DNA of 64,000 bases from Brassica napus (lineage: Eukaryota; Streptophyta; Magnoliopsida; Brassicales; Brassicaceae): assembly GCF_020379485.1 (NCBI RefSeq), contig NC_063448.1, positions 22,467,726 through 22,531,725 of the forward strand, read 5' to 3'. Below are positions 27,121 to 39,217 of the stretch, in pieces. The notes under the pieces are model-generated. The model saw only the letters and a program-made list of their open reading frames with translations. It was not told the DNA's origin and ran no database searches. Position numbers and translations under genes: made by a program. The number at the start of each line of letters is the position of its first letter. Position 1 is the stretch's first letter.

Positions 27121-28063
27121 GAAACACGTACGGTATGTTACAAACTGCTGATACATTTTATTTGATTTCAGTAGTTCACATATTAGGAAGAAACAGGCTT
27201 GAGATTAACGTACTGTGTGACATGCATCTTTGTGGAACAGCTTGAGAGGCTTTTCCAAAGGAATTAGTTAGGTGTCTGTAGTGAAGCTTTCGCTACAAGT
27301 TGTAGCCTACAATTAGGCCTGGAGCGGCTCCAACGGCTCCTGATATGCGAGTTAGACTATCTCAGATAGAGCCTGACTTCCTAACCAGGTCAGTTATTTT
27401 CCTTTACTGTTTAAACCATCATGGAATCCATTTTGTTATCTTATCATTTTCGTGTGATTCCTTCTTTGCAGAGATTAATGAAGGGTCAAACTAATAAGGA
27501 TAATTCTAAGGGTTCACGATGTTTTTTTTTACTTTTTTAAAGTTTAACTTTTAAAGCGATATGTATTCATTTCTTATGATTAGATATTTGAGCTTATAAG
27601 GTCTGTCATACACTCTGATGCCAAATTTCAAATATCATCTGGTTTATGAAAATTAAGCCTACCAGTTTTAGGAAGATACAAGTATTGTTGTATATATGAA
27701 AATATTTTTGGGTTCGCACAAAAGTAAGCTCAAAGGTTTTGTTACTCTTTAACATGTTTCTCCCAAGAAACATAGAATCGGAGCTCTTTGCGTTTGCATC
27801 ATCACGATTTCCTCTCCCACATGTAATGTTATAGAGAACAATTGAATTAAGTAAAAAATATATATATAATTTGAAACCAACTAAAATATTATTTATACAT
27901 CCGTCACGTTTTATATACACATTTCTCTAAAATACTTTTTTGGCATGAATTACTATATTTTCCAGAATAAAAATCGAGAAATACAGTGTTCTTCTCTCAC
28001 ATAATGACAATATTTTATAAGAAACATAAGCTAATTCTTGAATATAAAATAGTCTTAATAGAA

Positions 28064-28361
28064 GGATAATTCTCTCGAATAGTTTTTTTTAAGTGTTTGT
28101 CACAAAAATAGCCTCCAAAAAAAATGACCAAAATAGTTTTTTTTTTTTTTTGAAATTTTTAATATTTATTTTTTATTATTTTAAATTTAAAATCTTATCC
28201 CCAAAACGCCACCCTTTAACTCTAAGCTCTAAATCTAGATTAATTAACCCTAGGGTAAAAATGTGTGTTTTACCCTTTAATAAAACTTATTTTGGTCATT
28301 TTCTTTATTGAGAACTATATTGTGACAAAAACTTAAAAACGGCTATTTTAGAGAAATTCTC
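28064..28361. mobile_element. MITE with long terminal inverted repeats inside the Helitron
   Basis: The left part (ATTCTCTCGAATAG...TTTGTCACAAAAATAG...AAAATGACCAAAATAG) recurs inverted at the right (TTTTGGTCATTTTC...TTGTGACAAAAACTT...CTATTTTAGAGAAATTCTC). The arms are about 75 bp around a short AT-rich middle. ATAGAA flanks both sides as a possible target duplication. There is no ORF. The arms are characteristic of an abundant Brassicaceae MITE. Confidence 0.7.
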
Positions 28362-29392
28362 TTATAGAATATTAAATTTGAACTAATATCTCAATAGTAT
28401 ATTCCGTTAGTAATGTGTTCTATAAATATAAATTTAATATAGTCTTATGTTTTAATATAATAGATATAACTGAAAATTACCTCAAATCAAAAAGCATACT
28501 AGAATCAATATAAGGATGTACGTAGTAGGAGAGGAATATTTTTAAAATTAAAAACCTACTAATAATTATATCACAATAATAAACAAACTACAAAGACAAG
28601 GGTTAAAACAAAAATAAAACAAAAATATAGCTAAACATATAAAAAAGCCTAGAGGAAACACATAAACGAAAAAAACTAAAAAAACTAAAAACCAAAGATA
28701 ATTAAATACTTAGGAAGAACAACCGAAAACAATGAACCTCCAAAACTGAGAAATTAAAAAAAAAAAGATATTATAGCCCTAAGACACAACTGAAAAGTAT
28801 GTAAAAAAAGAAAAGTTTAATGAATTTTTTTTATCATAGTTTCACATTCGTGTGGTTAACTATATAAGATGAAAAACAAATACTTAATGTTGATAACGAT
28901 CATTAATCCCAAATTATGAAAGATTAGAGATCCATATTACTTGATATCTCTTAAAAGATCATAGTGCAAGATAATTAGTCATAACTCCAGAAACATTTTT
29001 AGCTAAAAAAAAACTCCAGAAACATAAATTAAAGTTTCAAATGAAAATTAAGAAGAAAAAAATACAGGTAATAGATACCACGTAGGAAGTCAACAAATAT
29101 CAACGATTAAGAAAAAAATAACACCAAACTCAGTGTGTTAATCATGCAAATCATTTTTTATTTAAAGAATTGTAAGCATATTTTGCAATAGCAAAAATAT
29201 GTCGTATAGACTACATTGTGTTAGCAAATCATATTCCAAATTTATAAGAACCAAAGGAAAATATTGAAATTTATAAAACCAGTAAATATTTATAAAGAAT
29301 ATAAATCAAACAAAACAATCCACATAATAGTATAAATGATAAATTAACAAATTTAAAATATCTAACCGCGCGTAGCGCGGTAAAATCCCTAG

Positions 29393-29872
29393 TATACATA
29401 AATTATCATATCCAAGCATTTGCAATGGGTAGAAACTTAATTTCTCTACTAATAACATACATTTTCTTAAATCTCTAAATGCTTTTTTTGTCGTCCCCTC
29501 TCAAAGTTTAGTTTAAATAAGAAACAAAACAAAAACTAAGTCTTTGTTTTGAGATTTATATATCAGATGCTTCTTTCACACACTCAAAACCAAATCGAGA
29601 TTACAAAATATTCCAACGGTACGTATGATCATATGACACCCCTTTGAGAGGAAAAAAAAACAAAGCAGGGGGTTATCAACTGCGATTTTCAGAAGTTTTT
29701 AGAGCCTTTCCAGAACATAGATTCTGTTTTAAAAGAGTCTTAAAAGCCTGAAAAAAGCTTGGATCATATGTACAGAAGAAAGACCGTAATTAAGTTTATA
29801 AAAGGGAAAAGCAAACCAAAATCCAAAATGAAGCAATTCTAATGCAGATAGTAAAAAAGGGAGAGTCTGCAG
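29393..29872. other. 3' flank of the CTP synthase gene
   Basis: AT-rich sequence right of the Helitron end. The part nearest 29873 is the probable 3' untranslated region of the minus-strand CTP synthase gene. No other feature is seen. Confidence 0.4.
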
Positions 29873-32800
29873 CTATCTAGAGTGGAGGCCGTTGCAGTAT
29901 CCGTTATTGTATCTTACATCAGCCATGCCATTGGGAGCTTTCTTGGAGGTTCCATTGACGAAAACGCTTTTCGGACAGTTACTAATCAGATGATGAACAG
30001 AAGCTGGATTCATGACTGTGTCTAGCTCACCACACGATGCTGCAATGAGTCCTGCACAAAAAAAAAGAAAGAAAAGAATGTAAGAGTTTGATGTGTTGAT
30101 TCAAGAGACAGATAGATGTAAAAGTTTGGAATGGGTCCGAACCTATGAAGAGAGGAGAAGCTTTGCCGGGTCTGGATTTGTACTCTGGGTGGAACTGAGC
30201 ACCAATGAAGAAAGGATGGTTTGGAAGTTCAACAATCTGCCAATTAGTCAAAGGATTTGAGTTTGCAGCAAATGTAGACAAACAGATTTTTGAAGGATTA
30301 AAAAAAAAACAGACCTCCATGCGTTTGCCAGTTTCATCTTTGGCAGCAAAAGAGAGACCTGCCTTCTCTAGCCGCTCAACCATATCAGGATTCACCTGCA
30401 ACAATTGTGTATCTCTATATCAACAACTCCATTTTTCTTTTCATTTTAACTAATAAGATATTCAAGAATCACTATAGAAATTTATACCTCGTATCTATGG
30501 CGATGCCTTTCATCCACAGAGCTTTTGTTCCCGTAACTGTAAGTAGACAGAATGAGAATCATCATGGTAAGTAAGTAACCCTGTAGCGGTTACAGAGTAA
30601 AACTTTTAAATCAATGGTTCTTACAGTTTAGCAGATTTGCTGTCTTTGACTGTGAAGATGGATTTTCTTGATCCTAAGCGCATAGTGCCTCCCATATGAG
30701 TTCTTGAGCCCTAAACCCCAACCAAGCACAGAAAATCAGTTGAGATCTAAGCAGGACAGATGCATTGCAAGTAAAGAGAGGGAGAATCTAAGAACCTCAG
30801 GCATGAATACGATGCACGGATGTTTAGTGTCAGGCTTGAACTCTGTGCTGTTTGCGTCGTGCAAGCTGAGAACTGATCGTGCAAACTCGATGACAGCGAC
30901 CTGCATCCCTAGGCAGATACCGAGGAAAGGGATTTTGTTTTCACGAGCGTATTTTGCAGCAAGAATCTTTCCTTCCACTCCCCTGTCACCAAAACCTCCA
31001 GGTACAAGAACTCCATCTACACCCTAAGAAGATAATAGACATGAGCGAGAAAACACACACGCAGAAAGGCTTCTAGATGATTGAATGTGGTAAAATGTCA
31101 AACCTTCAGCAACTTCCAAGCAGCTTTATACGCATTTGGATTCTGCTTAAACCAAAAAAAAAAAAAGACAAGATTCTTGTTTACAAACTTGTGAACACAA
31201 ACAAAGGCATACATGTGTAGAGTCATTAACGGACCTCTTTCTCAGTTTCTTTTTCGAGATCACAAGCTGGAACCCAGTCAACTACGAGCTTTTTGCGACA
31301 AGCGACAGAAGCATGTAAGAGAGCCTACCACACGAAGTTATCCAAACGTGAGTTTGCTGAGGCAAAATAAATCTACTGCCCCCATGACCATGAGGTGATT
31401 GTGTAAGTTGGTACCTTCAAGATGGAGAGATAGGCATCAGAGAGGCCTGTATACTTCCCCACAACAGCGATTCTCACCTGGAAATTAGTTTAGTGCGTTA
31501 AGAAAAAGACATTGAGGTTACGGTTTATAAGGAGTTAGTGAAAGGTGAGACCCACCGGTACATGTAAGTTGTCACATAACTCGGCTCTTGAAGTCCATTC
31601 CTCTAGAGATGGTTCTTTAACAATACTGTTTCAGTAATAGCAGAGATCACTTCCAATCCATTTGAGTCGTAAATCAAACCAACCAAATAACAAGTAAACA
31701 AAGAACAAAAAAAAAAAAAAAACTAAAATACATACCCAGCAAGATTGAGCACTTTCGAGATTGCCAAGTGAGCCTTCTGATCCTGTTCAAGAGAGTATGC
31801 ACACACTGAGCATTTTTTTCATGATGATATGACTTAAAATTACATTTAGTTGAGAAGAAGGTACCTTAAGCAACAGAGGAATGTGCCAAATGTTGGGAAC
31901 ATCATAGAGAGTGAAGATAGACTCAAGCTGAAACAAGAAACACAAGCTTGTAATAAATAACCGAGACTTAAACTTAAAAGTAGATAACATAACAACAAGG
32001 AAAGCATCTTTTACCGGGACATGGCAAAACTGAGATAGCTTTTCTTTCACATTCTCCTCAAGTGCCTGAATGAAGAAAAAACTTTTGATGCTTTTAAATC
32101 AGACTCAAATTGAAACAAGATTATGAGTCAAGATGGAGACGCAACGCAAGCAAAAGCAAACCTTTGTGCTCCGACAAGCTAAGATATCAGGTATCAAGCC
32201 CAAGCCTCGTAGCCCCCGGACACTATGTTGTGTCGGTTTAGTTTTCTGAAAAGGACACAACAAAAAGAAAATGAAGATTATGTAGACATATAGAATCAAA
32301 TGATGTCACATCATGACTGCTTCATTTCAGGAAAAATTATCTACCTGTTCACCAACAACATTAAGCACAGGCACGAGGCTGACGTGGACCAGACACAAAT
32401 TCCCTGTGCCTGGACTCAACCACCAACCAAAAGATTCTCTAGTTAATTTCATCAATTATCCAAAACATATTTTCTTTTGCTTTCACGGATTCAAATGGAT
32501 ACTTACCTACACGGTAAGAGAATTGGCCAAGTGCCTCGATAAAAGGTGCGGATTCAATATCACCTGCGAACAAAAAAGAATCTCTGTTTACACAGAAGAA
32601 GAAGAAGAAGAAGAAGAAGAAGAAGCAAAAGCCATAAAAAGAAGAGTAACAATTGTATAACCTATAGTTCCTCCTAATTCGATAACGCAAATATCAGCAG
32701 GACCCTCCTCTCCATCAACAGGGATGGCAGCAACTCTCTCTATCCACTCTTGAATTGCATCAGTGATATGAGGAACTACCTAATATCATCACAACCACAA

Positions 32801-33471
32801 GACTTTAAAGGTTAAAAAAGAAACCAACAACCGATAGAGAGAGGTTAGAGAAAAGGTTAATGATAACCTGAACAGTCTTTCCCAAATAATCTCCTTTCCT
32901 TTCTTTAGCAATCACATGCTGTTGTGACAAAAGACAATTAAGATGATTTAGTAAAACTAACGCAACCAACAAGTAACTTCCAGTTAGTTGAGATCTAAGA
33001 TCTTAACCTGGTAAATTTTCCCAGTAGTGATGTTATTATCTCTGGTTAGTTTGATATCTAAGAACCTCTCGTAGTTTCCAAGATCAAGATCCACCTTTTT
33101 TTTTTTTTAATTCCAAATCACATCAAACAAAAACATTCAAAAGTTGTCTTCTTAAAGTTGTTTTTTTAAAGAAATAATTAGTCATTATTTATAAATATAC
33201 CTCACCACCATCGTCCAAAACAAAGACTTCACCGTGCTCAAAAGGAGACATGGTTCCAGCATCAGTGTTTAGATAAGGATCTGGAGATTAAGTGCTCCAC
33301 GTAAGCAAAAACATGGCAAGAGAAAAAGAGTAACAGAGAAGAGAAAAAGTTACCGATTTTGATAGAAGTAACACGGAGACCACAAGCTTTAAGGAGAACA
33401 CCGATACTACTTGCGGTTACTCCTTTGCCTAATCCACTCACAACACCTCCTGTTACTAGCACGTATTTCAT
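29873..33471 (-). CDS. CTPS1: CTP synthase (glutamine-hydrolysing)
   Basis: Twenty-one coding exons with consistent phases run on the minus strand: 33471-33354, 33280-33201, 33094-33008, 32918-32868, 32779-32662, 32563-32507, 32409-32345, 32245-32162, 32065-32015, 31927-31865, 31782-31736, 31625-31556, 31477-31415, 31324-31235, 31142-31104, 31023-30796, 30710-30625, 30536-30488, 30395-30315, 30236-30143, 30051-29873. They give about 599 residues, the usual plant length. The ATG chosen at 33471 gives the family start [10 protein letters not shown]. The N-terminal synthetase half has the ATP-binding loop [10 protein letters not shown]. The C-terminal class I amidotransferase has the nucleophile C398 in GICLGMQ and H525/E527 in FHPE. 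The enzyme converts UTP, ATP and glutamine to CTP in the cytosol, for RNA, DNA and phospholipid synthesis. The symbol rests on remembered synteny with At1g30820. No lesion is seen. Confidence 0.93.
32595..32625 (+). repeat. (GAA)n microsatellite in a CTP synthase intron
   Basis: About ten GAA units lie in the intron between coding exons 5 and 6. On the gene's strand they form a TTC-rich pyrimidine tract close to the acceptor at 32564. Confidence 0.85.
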
Positions 33472-35117
33472 CTTCTTCCTTCTGCTTTTCAATCTAATCA
33501 ACTAATCCTGCAAAGAAATCAACAACCACCAAATCAGTAAAACCCAACAAGTTATCTGTTTCATAGTCAACAATCTAGAAACAGGGGAAAGCTCGAAGCT
33601 TCTTTTAAAAGAAAAAAAATGCTTAAGTGATGATTTGGGGGTTTAATATCCCTTTGTCCAAGCAAACAACCCAACCGCAAGATAAAAAAGTTTTATAGGT
33701 TCAAATCAGTATTAAAAAGGGATGGCTTTTGGACTAAAACCGCTTGCATTCCCTCTGTATTAAACCAGAGAGAGAGAGGGAGACAGAGTGTGTGAACCAG
33801 AGACCTGCGTTTAGCCGGCGGCTTCGATCTCTGGAAATAAAATGGAAAAGAGGTGTTTTTGGTTACTGGGTTTTGATGGGTTTATCAGATAAGGATAAAA
33901 GGGAGGCGAGAAAAGCGTGAGAATGATGAAGACAGAGTGAAGAAGGGTTTGTTTAGGTTGATGCCATTGCCATTGACAACGGAATCCGTTTTTATAAACA
34001 AGAGAAACAGTAACTTATATAGCTGCGACCGCCTCTCTCTCTCTCTCTCTCTAAACCCCTATGTTAAAAACGTAAACCCTCTCACCCGCATTTTTCTTTT
34101 AATAAATATTATCAAATACGTATCTTCTTGGACATACGTATTTGATTTTCTATAAACGGATTATCACTATATATTTGCGGATACGACAATATGTAACCCT
34201 AGTTTATTTCATCTCTATTACACAGTTCCAAAAAGTGCTCCAGTATTTGTTTTGTTTACCGACGTAAGTGGGCCAATATATTTGGAAAAATTATGGAGGT
34301 GAACTGTATGGTTAATAGCAGCGTTTAAGAAATTGTTAGGCAATAATTAAACGCTTCCTAAAAAATTAGCGACTAAGGGCCAGACTAGTGTAACCGCAGC
34401 TGTTACGGATGCGGATGCAGATGGTTGTGGTTTTAAGAAATTTTTACCATGATACTGCGGTTAGAAATTGATGTGTTTGCGGGATACTTATGACTGGTAA
34501 ACCACCAAATACAACAGCGGTTAAATAATAAATTAACAATATTTATATTTTATATAATTACAAAACTAATATATATTAATAAAAAAAATTATTCCCGACT
34601 AATCCTCGTAAAATTTCTGATTTAGAATAAATAGTTAGTCCTATACCAACAACCCAACCCAAGCCTAGCGTATTGTCAAACATGGGTTATATGTAAAACC
34701 ATTTTCTTAAAATCTCATTTAAATAATTTCATTTAAATAGTTTAAAACGGTTCAATCATCCTAATTCAGTTTGAGTTGATCTAAATCTATCTAAACTACT
34801 TTAGATTGGTTAAATTAAGTAACATCAAAGTGAATATGACTAATTTATTTATATCATTTTTACCATCACTTATCTATAATCAGTTCATGATTTTTTTTAT
34901 TTTTTAGTGAAAGTTCAAAAGCTTGTCTGTTTTTTTTTTTTTTGCTATATTTAATTTTTAAAATTTCATCAAAATAATTATTATTAAACATAAAATTAAA
35001 ATATCAAATACATACACACAATTTTGTTAACACCCAAACTCCATATAAGTTATGAATAATTTACTAGTCCTATATAAAAGGTCTAGTTACCGACTAGAAA
35101 TTTCTTAATAGCATTAC
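33472..35117. other. CTP synthase leader and promoter; AT-rich flank
   Basis: The part next to 33471 carries a candidate intron in the 5' untranslated region and a purine-rich leader. A (CT)n tract lies at 34032-34052, a position typical of plant core promoters read on the minus strand. Beyond about 34360 the sequence is repeat-like, with a GC-richer patch at 34390-34440 containing GCGGATGCAGATG, followed by AT-rich DNA. No ORF is supported. Confidence 0.4.
34032..34052 (+). repeat. (CT)n microsatellite upstream of CTP synthase
   Basis: Ten CT units about 560 bp upstream of the CTP synthase ATG. On the gene strand this is a GA tract, a common element in plant promoters and leaders. Confidence 0.8.
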
Positions 35118-35633
35118 TGTTGGACCCAAAAATAGCTAAAGATAAAATAGGCTCAAACCATTAGTACTCGACTTCGATCCAAAACTCGGATAAAAGGAGA
35201 AGCCCATCAGTTTGACTCCAAAAAGGCCCGGTCAAAGTAAGCATGTTATAAAGAACGAGACGAGGTCAGCATGAACGAGGATGCGATCCCGAGGATCTAG
35301 AGGTCGTTGAAAGAGATCAGTAGGGGACACACTTATAAGAGGAGAAGATATCGAGATAGAGAGACACACGTGAAACCCTAGAGAGACCTAACCACATTCA
35401 TCAACCTCGACCTTAAGCTCTAAGTGGTCTATTTCGTAGTCCATCTGAATTGTATTTCGATCTCATTTCCATTATTGTATTCAATCACACTTAATCAGTA
35501 AAAGCCTATTTTCGTCAACCGGAATCTGATTATATCGTTGTGTTCTAAGGATATTGTTGTCCACATCCTTTTTCTTTCCTACTTTTTACATTCAAAAACT
35601 ACCAAATAGTTAGTGTGGGTTTTAGGATCCACG
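35118..35633. mobile_element. Solo LTR
   Basis: This 516-bp segment starts TGTTGGACCC and ends GTGGGTTTTAGGATCCACG. It is flanked by the 5-bp duplication ATTAC (35113-35117 and 35634-35638). The start and end words are typical of a plant LTR family. No second LTR or internal region adjoins it, so it is what remains after recombination between two LTRs. The terminal CA appears as CG, a likely point change. Confidence 0.75.
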
Positions 35634-35638
35634 ATTAC

Positions 35639-36649
35639 TATGTGGTTTTTATTATTTTTATAGGTGTTAGAAGAAATGTATGCTTATGCAACATTTTTAT
35701 TCTTTGATGGGAATATATGAAAGGTTCAATAGCAAATTAATCAAATAAATACAATAAAAAATTATCAAATGAAATTTTATATTATTATACAAACATAAAA
35801 ATAAAATATCAATAGCAAAAGATACATGTATAGTTTATAAAAAAATTATTTGAAAATAAATAAACATCATAGTAAAATGTTTATAACTTCATGCATTGAG
35901 TCATCACCAAATAAATTATATAAGTACAAAATGTTTATTCGCAGCCAAGGGGTTTTCGTAGATATTGTCCAGATCCATGCATGGGTTCAAGGGTCACAGT
36001 TGTTGGCCACTCCGGAGTCGGAGACGCTGGATCAGGGCTTGGTCACTCTTCCGCCACAGCGGACGCACCCATCCACCCAAGGTTATGGATGTTTGTCTTC
36101 TGTTGGGCCTTTCTTTTTCTTTTGTTGCTTTGCATGTTCCAACTTTTGGATTTCAGGGCTCATCTATATCATTCAGTAAGGTCCGGGCATATAAATTGAA
36201 AACTTAAAAACTAAATCGGAACCAAACTAAAAAAAATAAACCAGAATCGAATCGAGACCGAATATCCAAAATATATTTTGTATACTTAAAAATATTAATT
36301 ATATTTATTTTTAAAACTAATAGAAATTATACTAGTTATAAACTGAACTATCCTAAAATGAATTACAAAATAGTTTTTATCCAAAATATTTAAAATTATC
36401 TGAATTACCATAACAAATCAAAATTTTCAAATATTTCTGGAATATTTAGACTTATTTAAATTACCGATATTTTTAACTGAAAATCAGACATTTGCCAAAT
36501 TTTCTGAACTTATCTGTAAAACTGAAACCGAACCAGAACCGAATTACACCAAAATTTATTGGATATTAGTTGGTTCCTAATATTTTTTTCCAAACTGAAA
36601 CAAAACCCAAAGCAACTGAACCGAAACGTAACCAAATTTCATAAATAAC
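35639..36649. other. Intergenic, no supported gene
   Basis: AT-rich, except for a GC-richer patch at about 35945-36185 that is open in three plus-strand frames. None of these frames has a family motif. From 36210 to 36640 the sequence is rich in AACCGAA/ACCGAAC-like words, a low-complexity pattern common in Brassica intergenic DNA. Confidence 0.4.
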
Positions 36650-37343
36650 CATGTTTTAAAAACCGGACCGGACATCAACTCACTATTACTATTGGTTTGC
36701 TGGTCAAACTGGTTTAACCAGTTAGACCTGATTTTCTATTTTTCAAAAACTATGAAAATATAATCATATGCTTACATACTGAATGCTGAAAATAATAATT
36801 ATATGGTTCACTCTTTGTTCCATATCATTAGCTAAAATAATAAATAATAAAGATAAACATGGCTGTGTATACATTAGTTAACACAACTTTCTGAACTAAT
36901 GAAATACTATGTAAAACTGAAACTGCTAACAGACAAATATTAAAATTCAAGTTACCGTACTGTTTTTTTTTTACAACAGAAATCTCAAATTTTTATGATT
37001 ATAGAAAAATGAAAATCTTGTATATGAGAGCTAAAGAGGGGACTATACCAACTTTAAAAATATAAATAAACTTTAAGAAAAAGAACTAGATGGTGATCAA
37101 ACATTGATTATAATTTTATAATAAAACTATACAATCCTAATAACAATTAAAAATATTTAATTATGTGTTAATTTTGTAGAACTAGATTTTCATGATAACC
37201 AGGGTCACTGATTTTACAGGTTTTTATCTGGTTTTGACGATTTTCTCAATTCCAGATTTTTAACCTAACTGGGTTTAGTATATTTAACAAGTCAATGACA
37301 TACTAGTTATACCAGCCGGTCATGTCCGGTTTTTAACACACTG
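36650..37343. mobile_element. Non-autonomous hAT-type DNA transposon
   Basis: This 694-bp element is bounded by a perfect 8-bp target duplication TAAATAAC (36642-36649 and 37344-37351). The left end is CATGTTTTAAAAACCGGAC and the inverse of the right end is CAGTGTGTTAAAAACCGGAC. Eight-base duplications and CA-starting inverted repeats are hallmarks of the hAT superfamily. No transposase ORF is present, so mobility would depend on an enzyme made elsewhere. Confidence 0.85.
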
Positions 37344-38945
37344 TAAATAACTGAACGGTTCCTATATCCGTAAAGCAAAAAAAAAAAACTAAAAATCGGA
37401 AAAAACAAACTGGAACAAAACCAAAAAAAAATGAACGCTCAGGCTAGGGTTCAATGCAGAGTTTCACATCTTTGTGTTAGCAGTAATTTAGTTTCCAAAA
37501 CTGGTCCTCTCATATTTCTACCAACTTTTTTGAGGTTTGTACCATCAATTTAACTTCTTGAATCATTTTGGATTTCAAATTTTCTAAGTTCATCACTTGT
37601 AATTATTTGTTCGTTATTAATTAATGAAATTTACGTTTCTATCAACAAAAATCTTGCAATGTTTTTTAGGATAAATATATCTGATTTGTCGAGAAATATA
37701 TATATTAGTATATTTTATATTTTACTATGTTTTAATAAAATTTTGGTAAATTGTAAATGTTTTAATGTAAGGTTTGATTGATTATTAGAGTTTTTGGAAG
37801 AAATAAAATTAAGCATTCTAAACATAAGATAACTTTTATGATAAATAATGCATTAGATGAAGTACCTTTCACGATTTTATCATGTTTAAATTTGAATACA
37901 AGATAGGTGATATTTCATGTCCTCTGTTTTGGCTATCGAATGTAAAATCCAAGGTTTTGAGGACATAACTTATTGGCCTGTCTTTGCCACTTTGAGTCAT
38001 ATCCGACCAATTAAATGGACCAGTACAACGGTATTAACTACTCACTATTTTTTTCTCACGCTAATTTTATCTTTCTTTTTCAATATCTTTTTGTTGTGGT
38101 TGTCCATTTATCCTTTTTGGTCTAAGTGTCCATTTATCTTAATTGTACAACTTAGATAAATGTGCATCTTACAACTAAGCTGATAGATACAATAACCAGT
38201 TATGTAAATAACTAATTATTATTCTTTACAAGTAATAAATTTTAATTTTGGAGTGATGACGTCCAGTCAGTTTATTGGTTCAAATTTTGTTTGAGTTTGA
38301 TGGTTTTGAATTTTAGTTTATAGAATATAAATGTAAGTATGTTTGAATTTCGAGGTTTATTTAAAATTCGTTTTAGCAAATTATAATTATTTAAAATGTT
38401 GTTTTTCAGTGTGTTTTAAATTATGTAAAGTCTTTAACTTTGATAAATTTTGAGTTTTGGTTACACTTATCAGGTTTTTTTTTTGTTATAGAGATTTCAA
38501 CTAAAAGAAATTTATTAGTGTTTTTTTTGTTGATCCTCGATATTCGGCTAGTTGAGACCAGACCGTTTAATCTCCGAAAACTTGTCCACTGGTGCCAAAC
38601 AAATCCGGTTTCTCGTAATGTGAGTTAGATACTCATGCCAACTGGCCACATAGATAAATAGTTTAAGTTTAAAGTTTTAGACATGGATTTTTTAGGGATT
38701 TTCTGAGCCGCCCTCACCCGACTACATCCCTTGGTTAATTTATTAGTGTTGATAGCATAATGATAGTGCAAGAAAATTAGTTTTGGCATTGATAAACTTA
38801 ATCCATATAATGGATATATAGAGAACATCTCGAGTTTGTGTAATATATATAGAAGGTTGCGTCTACCAATGAAAACTAGCTATTATCTTTTTCTTTTCAA
38901 AGAAAAAAAGAAATTAGTTTTTTTTTTGTATTCCAGGTTAAAACC
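37344..38945. other. AT-rich intergenic region
   Basis: Low-complexity A/T-rich DNA with several poly(A) and poly(T) runs. Open frames such as 37917-38159 and 38440-38628 are short, biased to Phe/Leu/Ile by composition and lack family motifs. The bases 38941-38945 are the target duplication AAACC of the copia element. Confidence 0.45.
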
Positions 38946-39147
38946 TATCAGAGTTTAAATTATATTGGTTAAATTCGGTTTTCTTTTGCCGGTTTACCTT
39001 AAGTTTGGTTTAGTATAGATTGTATATAAAGTGAACGTTGTACATTGATTTTAAACTAATGAGAAATATCTTTTAATCTGTAACAAACTTTCTCATCTCT
39101 TCTCTCTCGATTCTCTCTCGATTCTCTCTCAGTCCTGATTCGTAATA
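38946..39147 (+). repeat. 5' LTR of copia element C
   Basis: A 202-bp LTR with a TATA box TATATAAA at 39023-39030 and three tandem GATTCTCTCTC units near its end. It is the promoter of the element. Confidence 0.93.
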
Positions 39148-39159
39148 TGGTATCAGAGC
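39148..39159 (+). promoter_or_regulatory. Primer-binding site of copia element C
   Basis: TGGTATCAGAGC directly follows the LTR and matches the initiator-tRNA-Met primer site of copia elements. Confidence 0.93.
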
Positions 39160-39217
39160 CATCTGAGCTCGTTTATTCGTGATTCTTCCGTTGATTCGTG
39201 TTCTTCTCAAGCTCACG

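Larger units (their letters stand above)
25012..29392 (+). mobile_element. Non-autonomous Helitron
   Basis: The 5' end is TCTATACTATATTAAAAGGG at 25012. The 3' end is CTAG at 29389-29392, preceded by a perfect 6-bp-stem hairpin CCGCGC-GTA-GCGCGG (29366-29380). The element sits between A (25011) and T (29393), with no target duplication. These are the defining features of plant Helitrons, which move by rolling-circle transposition. At 4.4 kb it encodes no recognisable Rep/helicase, so it depends on a partner. It contains a relatively GC-rich segment (about 25480-26320), an exon-like segment (about 26430-27120) and a MITE (28064-28361), then a long AT-rich tail. It lies between the zinc-finger gene and the CTP synthase gene. 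Confidence 0.85.

Noticed and set aside
34390..34530. Possible MITE with GCGGTT-type words upstream of CTP synthase
   Set aside because: The words resemble common Brassicaceae repeats, but I could not find paired inverted ends or a target duplication.
35850..36207. Overlapping plus-strand ORFs of 72-109 residues
   Set aside because: Three frames are open at once because of local composition. None has a recognisable domain or splice context.
37917..38159. 80-residue hydrophobic ORF as a membrane peptide
   Set aside because: Its Phe/Leu/Ile content follows from T-rich DNA. No supporting context was found.
39179..39217. Upstream extension of the copia polyprotein frame
   Set aside because: The frame is open here but has no ATG before 39218. 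A GTG start is not expected in a plant retrotransposon.
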